From: Nageia nagi
Lineage: Eukaryota; Pinophyta
Direction: 5' to 3'
Assembly: GCA_050084985.1 (NCBI GenBank)
Contig: JBITNC010000001.1
Location: forward strand, 101,184,001-101,248,000
Length of the DNA stretch: 64,000 nt
This document shows positions 22,516 through 34,599 of the stretch, piece by piece. The notes beneath the pieces were generated by a model. The model had not been told where the DNA came from. It made no database searches and saw only the letters and a program-made list of their open reading frames with translations. The translations under genes and the position numbers were made by a program. Each line of letters begins with the position of its first letter. The stretch's first letter is position 1.

Positions 22516-23267
22516 TCAAAAGCCAGTTCCCCATAGATCGATGGCACCTTGGTAGGGATAATCATCGATGAGGGAGGACTGTAGAGAAGCGTCCGAGGGA
22601 TATGTATTACCATTGCTATTTCTGATGACAGCATCCCAATCTCCCTCCAACGCTAATTCTAGTAGAGTGGGGGCGCCACAAATTCCCGGTTGCTCCAAAG
22701 GCGGGTGTATTATCTGCAAAGGCAGGTCAGGCTGCTGAGCTTGTAATGGCAATAGAGGATTCTCAAACTCTTGTATTTCCACTCTACTATTTGATAATGA
22801 TGATTCCTGAAATCCCACTGGAACTTGAGATGATGCATTCGCTTCTCCTTCAATCTCGTACCATGATATCATTGCCTCACCTTCTAATTCGTTTTCATAT
22901 TCTTCTTGCATTTCCATATTCTCTGAATCCGATGAATTCTGTTCTTCTTGTGAATTGGACCCTCTGCCCTCTACAAACAAGCCTTTTTTGCTAGGAATAT
23001 AGATTTTCAATGGCTGCTTCTTCCAACATTTCGCAACATGAGACGCAGCTTTTACTAACTCGTACTGAGATTGGCTTCTTCCTCTTTCTTCACTCTCGTA
23101 CAAATAATTATTCCCATCTTCTGCTCCCACTAAAACGCAGAGCGGCAATCCACAGAGCTTAGAGAGTTCGTAAGCTTTATTAAAAGCCCGCCTACTCGCT
23201 TCTTGAAACGTTCCCTCCTTTTTCTCGCTTCATGCTCTCTTTTTATTTCGATCTTATTTCTACCCAT
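22516..23267 (-). pseudogene. M-type (type I) MADS-box gene, one-base frameshift
   Basis: The minus strand starts MGRNKIEIKRE at 23267, the classic MADS N terminus. FKKRVGGL follows. Near 23182-23186 the frame breaks in a T-run. After the break the second frame gives NKAYELSKLCGLPLCVLV, the rest of the MADS domain. One missing base accounts for everything: the span of 752 bases is one short of 251 codons. MADS residues 1-60 bind CArG-box DNA as dimers in the nucleus. Residues from about 95 on are acidic (many E), then proline/glutamine-rich, with no K domain and no intron, as in M-type genes. A valine sits where most members have arginine (KRR to KRV). It may be a pseudogene, or a real gene hit by a sequencing error. 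It is the least AT-biased stretch nearby. Confidence 0.8.
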
Positions 23268-23320
23268 TGACAGACAGAGGAAAACAACATCCAAATCAGA
23301 ATGGATGGAAAAAACAACAA

Positions 23321-24175
23321 CATACACCCAATGAACAAATGTAATGTTCACGTATCTTTCCAACCATTACAAATACAAATCAAATTGGACCAAAATAGAA
23401 TTAGATAAATAGTAAAAATAGAAATAAAATACTCTGTAGAACTGGTTAATAAGAGAAGGAAGTGCATGACATTGTTGGAAAAATAAAATTAAATCAAAGG
23501 GAGAACTGAACGATTACATGTTAAAAATACTAATCCCACAGATGAATGATCTGGATTTCGAAAAGCTGGCACCCGCTGTATTTGAAATCCTTCTGAAAAC
23601 TCTCTGTTACAGTGGATGATGCCTCGTTTGCAATGGTCCGCCATGTTCTGTTCCAAACCGTGGTGGGCAGAGAATGAGGAGGATGGTGGGATATAATAGC
23701 TTGGTAGGTCGAATTGATAGAAAATTTGCCTGAAGGAGTGAGCCATCAGATTATGTCATCAAATATTTTGTCATTTTTGAAAGAGACTCCATTTGAGTGG
23801 CTTCCTAGGTGATATCTAGTTTTCAGCCCAAATTTTGGAGATTTAAATCTTAATTCTTATGTATGACATTTTTTTCAATGTATCTTTTATACTAAATCAA
23901 ATAAATTGAATTGAAATTGTATTATATATATATATATATATACATACATACAAAAGAGAGATTTTATGAAGGTAAGGTATAATTGAAATACTTATATCAA
24001 AAGAAAAATATATTTTCTCATTTTAATTATTACCAAAATATGATTTTCTCACTCAAAACTTGTATTTGTAAAAAGTCAAAAATGTTAAATAAAGTTTATA
24101 AGATAATAAACATCATGTTGCTAGATTCCAAAAGGTCTTGAACATGGTTGTCAAAATTTATATACATTCAAAATG
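23321..24175. repeat. Upstream flank of the MADS gene (right copy of duplication)
   Basis: It matches 1-720. Relative to the left copy it holds an extra block of roughly 180 bases at about 23870-24050 that includes (TA)n then TACATACA (23922-23951). It starts 54 bases upstream of the MADS start codon and so probably contains its promoter. The minus-strand ORF 23489-23746 is broken in the other copy. Confidence 0.85.
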
Positions 24176-24834
24176 CTCAACAATCAAAACTTTCACCTTT
24201 TTCATGTTAGGAATTGAAAGTTGGAGTTTCAAAAAAGGAGTTACGACACTTAAAGCACTTATAAGAATCAAAATTTTGAAAAGATCAACATTAGACAGGT
24301 ATCCCCAAATTCTAATCTTTTGAAAAATTTGAATTTGGATATCATCTATCAAATCATCCATTTTTTGAGGTATTAGCATTGCTATACCAAAAATATGTAA
24401 TTATATGCTTGATCCTTAAATGGATGTTTCTAACAAAATGAGTATATTTTTTGCCCTATTGTTGAATAAATGAATAAAAGCTTAGTTTATTTTTTCATTT
24501 CAAATAATATATTTGGATATGCCCATATGGATCCCTAATTACTTTGAAATATGAAGAGTAGACTTGGAATAAGTGAATGACCTAGAAGGATTCACTATTG
24601 ACATTCAATATTTGAATTGATTGGAAATGGTTTAAATGATAGAGATCAACTTTTATCATCAAAGAATATGAAAAGATGGTTATAACTACTACACATAGTA
24701 ATTTTCTTGTTATCATAGAACTTTAAATCTTTTTGATCCACTAAATCTTGAATAACATCCTTCTCCAATTTTTAAGCAAAACATGAAGATTATAAATTGT
24801 GGATGACTCTCTTTGAAGAAGTGGTTCAAAAATT
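24176..24834. other. AT-rich spacer, nothing recognised
   Basis: No repeat or coding signal that I can support. Short ORFs at 24138-24379 overlap on both strands and look accidental. Confidence 0.4.
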
Positions 24835-25013
24835 ATACATTTTTGTCTCAGTTGTTGGTTAAGTTGGTCATGTGTTGACCTTGTTGCAACCTGCGTCCCA
24901 TGTTCTATTCCAGTATGAGACATACATGCTATGTAATAGCCTACTACAAGTTGTCCATCCCATAGATCAGTTGGTCTCCATTGGATGTTAATATAATTTA
25001 CCTTTACCTTTAC
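24835..25013 (+). mobile_element. tRNA-derived SINE-like element
   Basis: The head has an A-box-like CAGTTGTTGGTTAAGTTGG (about 24848-24866) and, 50 bases on, a B-box-like GTTCTATTCC (about 24903), one base off GTTCGATTCC. A non-tRNA body follows and the element ends in repeated CCTTTAC units (about 24998-25015). This is the standard order for a plant SINE transcribed by RNA polymerase III. No clear target duplication was seen. A 60-codon ORF over it is an artefact. Confidence 0.5.
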
Positions 25014-26024
25014 CTTAAGAGTTTTTAATTCTTAGTTAAATATCATGTATTTCCATGATAATTGAAAAATTATTTAAATCTATACCATTCTAGAACTCCT
25101 ATTGGTGGATTTCTATTTGATATTTTTTAACCAACATATCAAGAATTATATAAATAATTTTTAAAATTTTATGTATTCCCTTGTAGGTTTCTTTTGTATC
25201 TCATTACTACTGCTTTTCTTAACTTTTCCTACCATTCATTTGTCTTTCTTATCCTTTATAACTTAGGTGAAAGCAAGAAGTTGGGTCCACTTGAAGAGGA
25301 AATGCGGGTGAAAAACTCAAAGTTAAAAATATTAGGATCCTTATAAAAAAATATATTAGGATATTGATTTTTTAAATAGATTTGAGATCACAAAACTAAG
25401 ATATATCAAGATCTCGATATAGGATAGGGACATCAAAACATATTGGGATCCCAATATTTTATCATGCAACAGGTCGCAGAGCTCATTCTCTAGCTCCGCA
25501 TCTTGAAACTTTGAAACCTTATAACGTTGCTGGATGTCCATTTTGGGATCCCAAAATTTGCTACTATTTTTACGCCCAACTTCCTTCATTTTCATCAAGC
25601 TTTGTCTAGGTGATCTCTAGTAACAATGTCCCCATTTTTTGGAATGTTTTTACTAAAAATTTAATATTTTTTATGAATTTTTATTTTTAAAATTTTTAAT
25701 TTTTTTAGTTTAATAATGAAATTGGTAGATGTAAATAACATGTAAAAAAATCTACTTATAAATTAGCCAAATCGTAACACTTGTAATCCTTCATAAGTAA
25801 ACTATAACAATTTTATTCCTTCACACCTAAGATAAAATATTATATCCTCATCACCACAAATTGAAGTCCAAATTTTAATTAATTTATTATGTAATATAAA
25901 ACCCATAATTATAAAAATTTATATAAATAATTATAAAAAAATTACTAAGTGTTGATCGATCAATGGAAAGAAAGATACACTATCCCTATCATATTATCAT
26001 TTTACTTCCTCCAAACATACTTCA
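25014..26024. other. Spacer with two GGGATCCC palindromes
   Basis: Contains an 80-codon minus-strand ORF (25356-25598) that I cannot assign. It is slightly less AT-rich than its surroundings and includes two 18-base perfect palindromes (25440-25457 and 25540-25557). The rest is AT-rich without recognisable structure. Confidence 0.4.
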
Positions 26025-26960
26025 CATGTTAGTATTAGACCTTAAAAATATAGGTATTTATAAAATTTAGATTAGTTTGATAGAAAAAATTAGGTTAGTT
26101 TGATAAAAATTTTAGGTTATTTTGATCAAAATTTAGGTTATTTTTATCAAACTTTTAGGTTAGTTTCATGAAAATTTAAGTTACTTTGATGAAAATTTTA
26201 GGTTAGTTTGATGAAACTTTTAGGTTAGTTTGATGTAAATTTAGGTTAGTTTGATGAAAATTTAGGTTAGTTTGATTAAAATTTAGATTAGTTTGATTCA
26301 AATTTTAGGTTAGTTGATCAAAAATTAGTTTAGTTTGATCAAAAATTAGTTTAGTTTTGAAATTGGTCAATTGTTAATCTGTTTTAGATATAAAACTTTA
26401 TATAACTAAAATTTTAGGATGCAAACTAATTGTAACTTTTATGCTATTTTAATACTTATAAAGTTATACATTGAGTTATTATCAATTATCACTACATACA
26501 CCTTCCCTTGGTACCTCCATATATAGTTTGAAATATAATTTTTTGATCTTTGATCATCTTACTTCACTTATTTACATACCATTATTATAGTTAAGTAAAG
26601 CATTAAAGTCTTTTTGAATCTCAGCCTCTATGGCTTCAATATCATTTTGTTCCATCTTGACCTTATTGGTAGTCTTAGCATTTTGTGGATATCCATTTGC
26701 CTTAGGCTATATGAATATTACTAGCTAACTTCCTTACCTTTAAAATCTCTACAATCTCCCAAATTAGGTTTTACATTCTTATATTTTCTTTGCTCTCCTT
26801 CATCTTCAACTTTTGTAAAGTTTAATTCCCCATGTTTGAGTTCTTACCATAACTTCTATTTATATGTTCTTCCTTTCTACTTAATTTCTCTTCTACCTTT
26901 ATGATAGAATATAATATGACATCTTTTAATTCCTTTATTACTAATTGATCTATATATATA
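26025..26960. repeat. Tandem duplication, unit 1
   Basis: The unit begins TTAGTATTAGACCTTAAAAA, carries a minisatellite (26064-26350) and then a non-repeated 600-base part. It matches unit 2 (27038-28090) in the same order throughout. The non-repeated part contains a short minus-strand coding-like stretch (KMEQNDIEAIEAEIQ near 26650) seen in both units, unassigned. Confidence 0.8.
26064..26350. repeat. Minisatellite, about 13-14 units of 20-22 bases
   Basis: The consensus is roughly GGTTAGTTTGATGAAAATTTA. Units vary at the position after GTTTGAT and in the length of the T-run. Confidence 0.85.
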
Positions 26961-26977
26961 TATATATATTATATATA

Positions 26978-27021
<44 letters not shown>
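26947..27021. repeat. (AT)n microsatellite
   Basis: About 75 bases of near-perfect AT/TA dinucleotides lie between the two duplicated units. Confidence 0.9.
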
Positions 27022-27024
<3 letters not shown>

Positions 27025-27037
27025 ATTTTCCTCTTCT

Positions 27038-28090
27038 ACATTAGTATTGGACCTTAGAAATATAGGTATTTATCAAATTTAGGTTAGTTTGATAAAACTT
27101 TAGGTTAATTTGATAAAACATTTCAGTGATTTTAATAAAATTTTATGTTAGTTTGTTAAAATTTAGGTTAGTTTGATAAAATTTTAGGTTAGTTTGATCA
27201 CAAGTTTTATGTTAGTTTGATAAAAGTTTAGGTTAGTTTGATCAAAATTTTAGGTTAGTTTGATCAAAATTTAGGTTAGTTTGATGAAAATTTATGTTAG
27301 CTTGATGAAAATTTTAAGTTAGTTTGATAAAAATCTTAGGTTAGTTTGATGTAAATTTAAGTTAGTTTGATAAAAATTTAGGTTAGTTTGATAAATATTT
27401 TAGGTTAGTTTGATGAAAATTTAGGTTAGTTTGATTAAAATTTAGTTTAGTTTGATCAAAATTTTAGGTTAGTTTGATAAAAAATTAGTTTAGTTTTAAA
27501 ATTGGTTAATCATTAATATATTTTAACATAAAAATTTATATAACTAACTTTTATGATGCAAACTAATTGTAATTTTTATACTATTTTAATACTTATAAAG
27601 TTATTTGTTGAGCTATTATTAATTATCATTTCATGAATCTTCCCTTGTACATATATATAGTTTGAATTTTTTTTTTGATATTTGATTATCTTACTTCACT
27701 TGTCTACATCCCATGATTATAGTTAAGTAGAGCATTAAAGTCTTTTTGAATCTTAACCTCTATGGCTTCAAGATCATTTTGTTCCATCTTAACCTTCTTG
27801 GTAGTCTTAGCATTTTGTGGATATTCACATGCCTTAGGCTATATGACTATTACTATATCCTTCCTTACCTTTAAAATATCTACAATATCCCAAATTAGGT
27901 TTTACATTCTTATTTTTTCTTTGCTCTCCTTCATCTTTAACTTTTGTAAGTTTAATTCCCCATGTTTGAGGTCTTACCATAACTTCTATCTATATGTTCT
28001 TCCTTTCTACTTAATTTCTATTCTACCTTTATGAAAGAATATAATATGACATCTTTTAACATCCTTTATACCTAATTGGTCTATATGTTT
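27038..28090. repeat. Tandem duplication, unit 2
   Basis: Second copy of the unit at 26025-26960, including a longer minisatellite (27077-27490). The ORF at 27762-28034 reads across the non-repeated part but is not open in unit 1, so I do not call it. Confidence 0.8.
27077..27490. repeat. Minisatellite, about 19-20 units
   Basis: Same 20-22-base unit as 26064-26350. The last units (GATGTAAA, GATGAAA, GATTAAA, then GTTTAG variants) occur in nearly the same order in both arrays. Confidence 0.85.
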
Positions 28091-28379
28091 TATTAAAATA
28101 TATCCAAAGGGATAAATACACATAATGATTTATCAAAATGGGTCCAAAGGTACACACACCCACACACATACATTTCATTATAGGGTTGTTTAATATCTTT
28201 CTACAATATGTTAATACATAGAAAATGGTTCTCATATTATATATAATTTAGGTTATCAATGTTACAAATTCTTTCATACCATGGTATTTTATTGATTTTA
28301 AAAATTTCTAGTTTTATTTTATTTAATTGAGTTTATTTCTATGTCTATATAATTGCTAATGTTTGCAGGTGCCCTTTTG
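28091..28379. other. Spacer
   Basis: AT-rich, with a short CACACACCCACACACA tract (about 28152-28167). Nothing else is recognised. Confidence 0.4.
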
Positions 28380-30035
28380 TGATCATGGATGAGACATTTG
28401 ATAATATTTATCATGGTATATATGCCACATTGGATGAGGTAAACTAAAATATTCCACATAATTCACCCCCTCCACATGACCAACCTCCATCCCCTCCTCC
28501 TCCACCCCACACCTACCACCACTGCCACCCACTGATATAGATGAGCAATAATTATGAGATATTGTTGCTCAAAATATCATTGAGTTACAAGAAAAAATAA
28601 ATCAAATCAATAGTATCCATAGTTCTCAAGCCATATTGTGCGATTTACATCTCTTAGTCAACACTGCTAGTTCTGTTGATGGGGATATGTATGGTTTTGA
28701 CTCTTGGAGAGACCACATGAGAGATCATTTTTCAAATGGTATGTCCACTCAAGTGGTCAATAAGTAACCCACCCTTACATCATTCTTCATTAATCCATTA
28801 ACTGGAGAACCCATACCCCATAATAAAGAAAGAATTTCCTATGATTGGTATTAACATCCATTGATGTCTTAAAGGTTTTAGGATTGATGGTGGATGTTTT
28901 TTTATATACCATCATATTTTAATTCTGATTTCCCTTTTATTTTTGAAATAATTTATATGTTGAGCATTATTTGGGAAGACATGTCAATTATTTTGACATG
29001 ATACGTAATCAAGGCATTGATCATGGCTTGGGGAAGAATATAATGGGGGCATGGATTAATCCACATATACCCATGCATCCTACATCTCTCATCCATCCTT
29101 CTACTCCTCTTGTTCTTACACGTATGTTTCATCAAGCTATGGTTTTAACATTGGGAACTTTGAGTCGAGTTAGCCACACTCTCATTGAACAAGCTACCCA
29201 TGTGTCAACTGATCTTAGTGAGTGTAGATATGATGTAGGATATAGTGGAGTTTCTCTTTATTTTTGCTAGAGTTGGAATGATATATATATTGGTCCCACT
29301 TCAATTGATCATGAGGTATCTTATACGGAGATGATGTTAATGGATGATATCAATTTTACTAGCATATAGGTACATGTGTGCCATATTCTACTTTATTTTA
29401 TGTACATGTGTATTTATAATTACTAATTTTAAATACATTTATAAATTTATGTTTTCATAGATGATGGGAGCCTCCAGATCGAATGCATCTCATGGAGCTT
29501 ATATGATCTCGACTCATATACCTAGTGATGCACCTTATGAGGTAAACAAATTTATTGAGTTAAAAAAATTTCATATTTATTTTATTAGACATTCACATTT
29601 GAATATGTATGTGTACATGCTCAAAAATAATTTACTATTCTATGGAGGTATTGATATGAAACCATCCGATCAACCAAATGGCATGTCGATGGCTCCTCAA
29701 GTGTTGATCATTTGATATTTTGATGCTCAGATGTTTATATCATTAGATAGACCAGAGGGCATGTCGATGAATCCTTTAGTGTCCACCACTCCATAGTTTT
29801 ACACTCATGCTTGTATATCATTTCATTTCATTAAATAAATTTTAATGTGTATGTATGCAATTTGTAGGTCTTAAAAATATATATTTTTTATAAAAACTCT
29901 TTTTTTTATTCAATTGTATTTTGTTTGATATTGTAGGATGTTATTTCTCATACTTTTCATACTGATGATATGGGTATCCATATACATAGTAGGTTACAGT
30001 GGTTTTTGGAGGATCTAAGCATCATGATATAGTAA
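28380..30035 (+). pseudogene. Unassigned split coding-like stretch
   Basis: Several plus-strand segments read like protein although no long ORF exists. 28389 gives MDETFDNIYHGIYATLDE, followed by a possible GTAAAC splice donor. 28455-28510 is proline-rich. 28555-28850 includes INQINSIHSSQAILC and FFINPLTGEPIPHN. 28971-29270 is open for 99 codons and includes HGLGKNIMGAWINPHIP. 29461 opens MMGASRSNASHGAYM after a TAG acceptor-like site and again runs into GTAAAC. 29936 follows a TGTAG acceptor-like site (DVISHTFHTDDM). These could be exons of a decayed gene or of a DNA transposon. I recognise no family. Confidence 0.4.
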
Positions 30036-30518
30036 TATTAATGCATTTTTGTAGCATAGATTGAGATTAAAAAATTATTTTATTTGATGTTTAAAGGAAT
30101 TTGAAATACAAATGATACTATATGATAAGTTAAGTTTCTTTGTTTTGTATACTATGGGGCATCTACATCACTTAAAAGAAAGAGGAAAATCAATGATAGA
30201 TACACATATAGTCCTAGATAGATAGATCTAGGATTGATTACATGGAGATATTTTTTTTTGTATATTCTAGTTGTAGATAATGATGATGATGTGTAGATAG
30301 ACATGTTATGGTGGAATTTGGATATTCGTATGGACTATGCTATTATGTTGATGATCTTATTAGATGGATATCAATGATTATGATGTTATTATGTTTTCAT
30401 ACACAAAAATTAAATTGAACATTCAAATGAACTAGAAATATATAATCATAAGTTAGATATACAATCACATTAAAGCATAAGTAATTTCACTTAATCCAAA
30501 ATATGTACAATAATATTA
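30036..30518. other. AT-rich spacer, nothing recognised
   Basis: Short GATA-like and GATGAT runs only (about 30210-30300). Confidence 0.35.
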
Positions 30519-31000
30519 GCATGTAAATAATGATAACAACCACAATATAACACTTTAGAGATAAACATGAATCATAAGTTACATAAACACTTTCAACCAT
30601 AATTATAACAACGACAATTTAAAAGAAGAATAAAAATGGTTTGTAATGAGCATGTAAATAATGATTTAACAACCACAATATAACACTTTAACAATAATAA
30701 AAAATAAAAATGGATTATAGTAAGCACCTATTTAAACATAATCTATTTATAATCACATAATACAATATGAATAAAAATGGATTTTAATAAGAACCTTAGA
30801 GATAAACATAAATCATATACATAAATACTTTAAAAATGATAATGATAATAACCACAATATAAAGAAGAAGAATAAATTGGATTGTAATAAGCATGTAAAT
30901 AACGATAATAACTATAATATAATACAAACACCTTAGAGATAAATATAAACATAAGTATGATAAACATAAATCATTTTTATAAACATAAATTCTTCTCAAT
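30519..31000. repeat. Degenerate tandem array, units of about 120-240 bases
   Basis: The phrase GCATGTAAATAA(T/C)GAT starts units at 30519, 30650 and 30891. Each is followed by AACCACAATATAA-type and TTAGAGATAAACAT-type phrases in the same order. The minus-strand ORF 30796-30999 is an artefact of it. Confidence 0.6.
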
Positions 31001-32392
31001 TAAGATGATGATAAATAACAAAGGCAATTTGGATAAACATAAATATATTATTGTGCCCTTGAAAGTGATCCAATCAACCAATGCTGAATTTTTAGTGGTA
31101 AACTCCCAATATCTAATAAGAAATTGAATAACGAAAATAAATCTTTAGTTGAAATTTTTTGGCATGATAATAGTAGGGTTTCATATATTATTAAATAAGT
31201 TTTGAAACTAAGAGTTGGTTTAAAAAAATATATCCTCATGCTAAGCACCTATTAGATATGACTCAAATTGAACTTCATATAATTTTTTAAGTGAATCATT
31301 ATTACTATTTAATATTAGTCAAAGATCACTTGAAAAATGCAAATCTTCATATATGAAAATTAACAAGCAAAGAATATCATGTTGTTGTAAAACTCATATG
31401 CAATTTATATATTATTATATTATTTTTTGATATATTCGTTATACTTTGTATACTAACAATTTGATGCATGAATGTGGTATTACTATATCTTCTAAAAACA
31501 TCAACTAGTTTATACCAAGTTTATTTTGTGAAAATCATAATGAGCAATAATTTTATTTACAAGAATGTTTTTTTGGATAATGTAATAGTTATGGGAAATT
31601 TTCATTGTTAGGAGGATGTATGTATGAAATTAGTGAACATGAATTTAGATAATAATTAGTGGATATTAAAAAAATCAATAATGTTGAGTATTCTTTGAAG
31701 GATGGAAAAATTGAAAAGCATGTTGATTTGATCACTAAAAAAATTAATGTACATATATTCATGGATGATTTTAAGAGTAAGATTCTACCAAAATATGTGA
31801 AATATTCCTAACAAGCTTGATGGATTGATAATCAATTTTTCTTATGTAGAAACATATTTAAGGTACATATAGGTGTCTCCTTAACTGAGAAATAACAATT
31901 ATGTAATCTTTTAAGAGCTTAGTGGAAGAATTGATGAACTGATTCTACAAGAATATTTCTCAATAATAGTTGATTCTTTCATTGATTTAGTCTATTGAGT
32001 CCTTTAAACCTTGTATTATGGAAAAGGTACATTTTGGAAGATTCTATATTACTATTTGAACCTTGCACCAGTAGCATCTGTAAAGAATCCTTGAAAACCA
32101 TTGTGTTGAAATCCAAATGAGAAGAGGATGGTATTGGAAGAATGGAAAATGCTATAGGTGGAACTCACGAAGGAGATGATATTGGAAATATAAGAAATAA
32201 TTTGTTCCTATTGCATTACTATATTTTAGTAAGCTATCATGAATTATTCTTTCAATCCCTATGAAAGCAAAATCATGGATATTATGATGATTTACTAAAG
32301 CTAAAAATGAAGTGAAATACTAAAGAAAAGATGAAAGGGTTAAAATCTAAGAATCTTTAGATTTGTCAAAAGAAATAATATTGGGTTTCTTT
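31001..32392. other. Unassigned AT-rich stretch
   Basis: Plus-strand fragments at about 31610-31900 read like decayed coding sequence (for example KHVDLITKKINVHIFMDDF), but with many stops and no family that I recognise. The remainder holds nothing clear. Confidence 0.35.
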
Positions 32393-32952
32393 CAAGAAAA
32401 AAATATTTATAATGATTACATAAGTAAATATAGTAGTGCAGAAGTAAATATTGCAAATTATAGACAATAAGCAATCATGCAAAAATATAGAACACAAGAA
32501 TTTAAGTGGTTCTCCTAGCATAATATATGCAACTACTTCCACTATGAATATCCAATCTACATGTATTATCCTTGTTGGAAATCTTCCTACAACAAAAACT
32601 TAATGCAATTTCTTCACCAAAAAATACAAATTAAAGCCTCACACACAACTCTCTCCTTTCTCTACTATAGTCCATGAAATATTTTTAGTTGTTGATGCAT
32701 ATACAATTACCAATTTGAGATATAAAAATTCCAATCTAAACCACTATTCATTCTCCAAACATGTTCTTAACTGTAGTCTACTATAGTTTAGAAAAATGCC
32801 ATCTACCAAATTTACAATTCCCTTAAATTAGATGAAAGTTGGAAAGAGAGAAACATAGTTTCCCATCACTTTCAGTTTGATAAATAAAGAGTATGCTTAT
32901 TTTAGTCTCCAAACATATCAATATGCCACTTGGAGACTAAAATGCTACAACA
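32393..32952 (-). repeat. 3' LTR of C3 (left edge approximate)
   Basis: On the minus strand it starts TGTTGTAGCATTTTAGTC at 32952, soon after the RNase H stop. It includes the GGAGAACCACTTAAATTC phrase typical near the end of Copia LTRs. The other edge is estimated only, since no second LTR is present for comparison. Confidence 0.55.
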
Positions 32953-32998
32953 ACCCTACAACTTAGGACTAGATATTCAAACCATTGATCTAAGCATG

Positions 32999-33073
32999 AA
33001 GACTAATAAAAATTTACAAAATGCTCAACTTATTCCTTAAGATAACTTTAGTGAATATGTCTACAAGATTCTC
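32999..33073 (-). pseudogene. C-terminal end of C3 RNase H
   Basis: The minus strand reads ENLVDIFTKVILRNKLSIL and then a stop, the standard Copia polyprotein end (compare the family's ENPADMLTK). Its upstream half is 24 kb away at 57284-57730. Confidence 0.85.
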
Positions 33074-34214
33074 TGTAATGTTCCAAATGAACACTTGTGC
33101 CAAATGCACCCAATGAGACTCAGCTAGGGTTTCTTGAACCCTCAATTACACTTCCATAATATAACATTGGTCCTCTAGGTCACAATCACACTCCTAAGGC
33201 TAACATCAGCCCTCATAGGGTTTCAATGACACCACAAACCCAAAGAATGCCCACAATAACATATATGCAACTCTACAACACCAACAAATACCATAATATG
33301 GAAAACCAACATAAATAGGGGCTAACCCCAATCACATGCATAATACACCAATTACACAACACAATGAGGCAATGGAATTTATTGATGATTTCCCAAATGT
33401 GTCCTAAGGCCAATGCAATGATAGCTGAATACAATGTCACCAAATTGAAACCATGGGATAAACTAATTCCCTCAAAACTCAGATCCACTCCTATTAAGGA
33501 GTCTCCTTAAATCCTAGTAAACCATTGAAGGTAGGAATTGGCCCTTGAATGCCATTGGATGGGTTAGATGGTCCACCTAATCATAGATGCTCAGGATCCC
33601 TCAGCCCTAACACCCTCTAGAATCTCCATCAAGGAAGATTCACTTAGCATTGCCAAGTTCATATAATCACACAAATAATAAATAATAATAATAATCAATT
33701 AGCTAACATGTAAATGAGCTCCCATCGGGTATTTATAAGCTCCAGTTAAATAGTCCACCTCGAAATCACCATAAGACCTTCTATTCCAATGTTGGGCATT
33801 TAGAGGGGCCCAGTGACTTAACGCACCATCTCTAAGTGTCAATGTAGAAATATAAACCATAAGTACCAATGTGGGGTCCCAAGTACTCTTGAAATCCAAC
33901 TAGGGGTTCCTAGAAGACTAGTAAGCCAACATGGGGGTGTGGTGCCCTTCCAAATGTGATGCCAGCATGACATATAGTCTAGAATGCTATAGCTCATTGA
34001 GATTCCCATAACTCAAGATCACCAACCTACTAAATATCAACATGACTCCTTAAGAGAGAGACATCCCGCTAGGGGCTCATAGGTGGGGTCCACATAACCT
34101 AGTATGTCTCTTATCTTAAGCTACAACATGAAGATGACTACATACAAGGGATATCTCTAAGATATATACTTGAAAAATATAAATTGGACACTAAAGTACA
34201 AAAGGGATATCACA
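33074..34214 (-). repeat. F2 LTR-a
   Basis: It is 1141 bp, from TGTAATGTTCC to GATATCACA on the plus strand. It has TATTTATA at 33730-33737, a possible minus-strand TATA box, and CCAATGTTGGGCATTT and CAATGTGGGG motifs. About 1.1 kb is long for a non-autonomous element. Confidence 0.85.
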
Positions 34215-34599
34215 AAGCCTCCATCCTAAAATTGCTTATTTGAAGCAATGGTGAAAGATAGAAACAAGTTATCTTCCAAAAATCCTTTAATGATGATATC
34301 CCATCATCACCAAATCAAGGCTCATCATTCAATAAGTAGGTAGCATTGGAACTCTAACAATGATGATGGTGTACCTACAACCACTAAAACAAGAGTGAGA
34401 AGAAACTAATGGATCTCATGCTCCTTATGTGTACCCAATCTCCACTCCATACCAACTCAGCTCCCTTGGTTGAAACTAACACACATTGAAGCTTCCTCAA
34501 TCCCAACATCATACCCCAAATTGCTACTTGGCTCATTAGCACCCAAACTCCTCCTAGGTACATGGAAAAGTGGATGAACCTTCTCAGTCTTATCCTCAT

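Noticed and set aside
23489-23746. 85-codon ORF in the MADS upstream flank
   Set aside because: In the duplicate (about 170-430) the start codon is GTG and an in-frame stop is present, so no coding constraint is seen.
24848-24920. Functional tRNA gene
   Set aside because: Only A- and B-box-like remnants are present. No cloverleaf with an anticodon arm can be drawn, and a SINE body and tail follow.
26064-27490. CRISPR-like array
   Set aside because: Units of 20-22 bases are contiguous with no unique spacers, and the window is a plant nuclear genome. It is a minisatellite.
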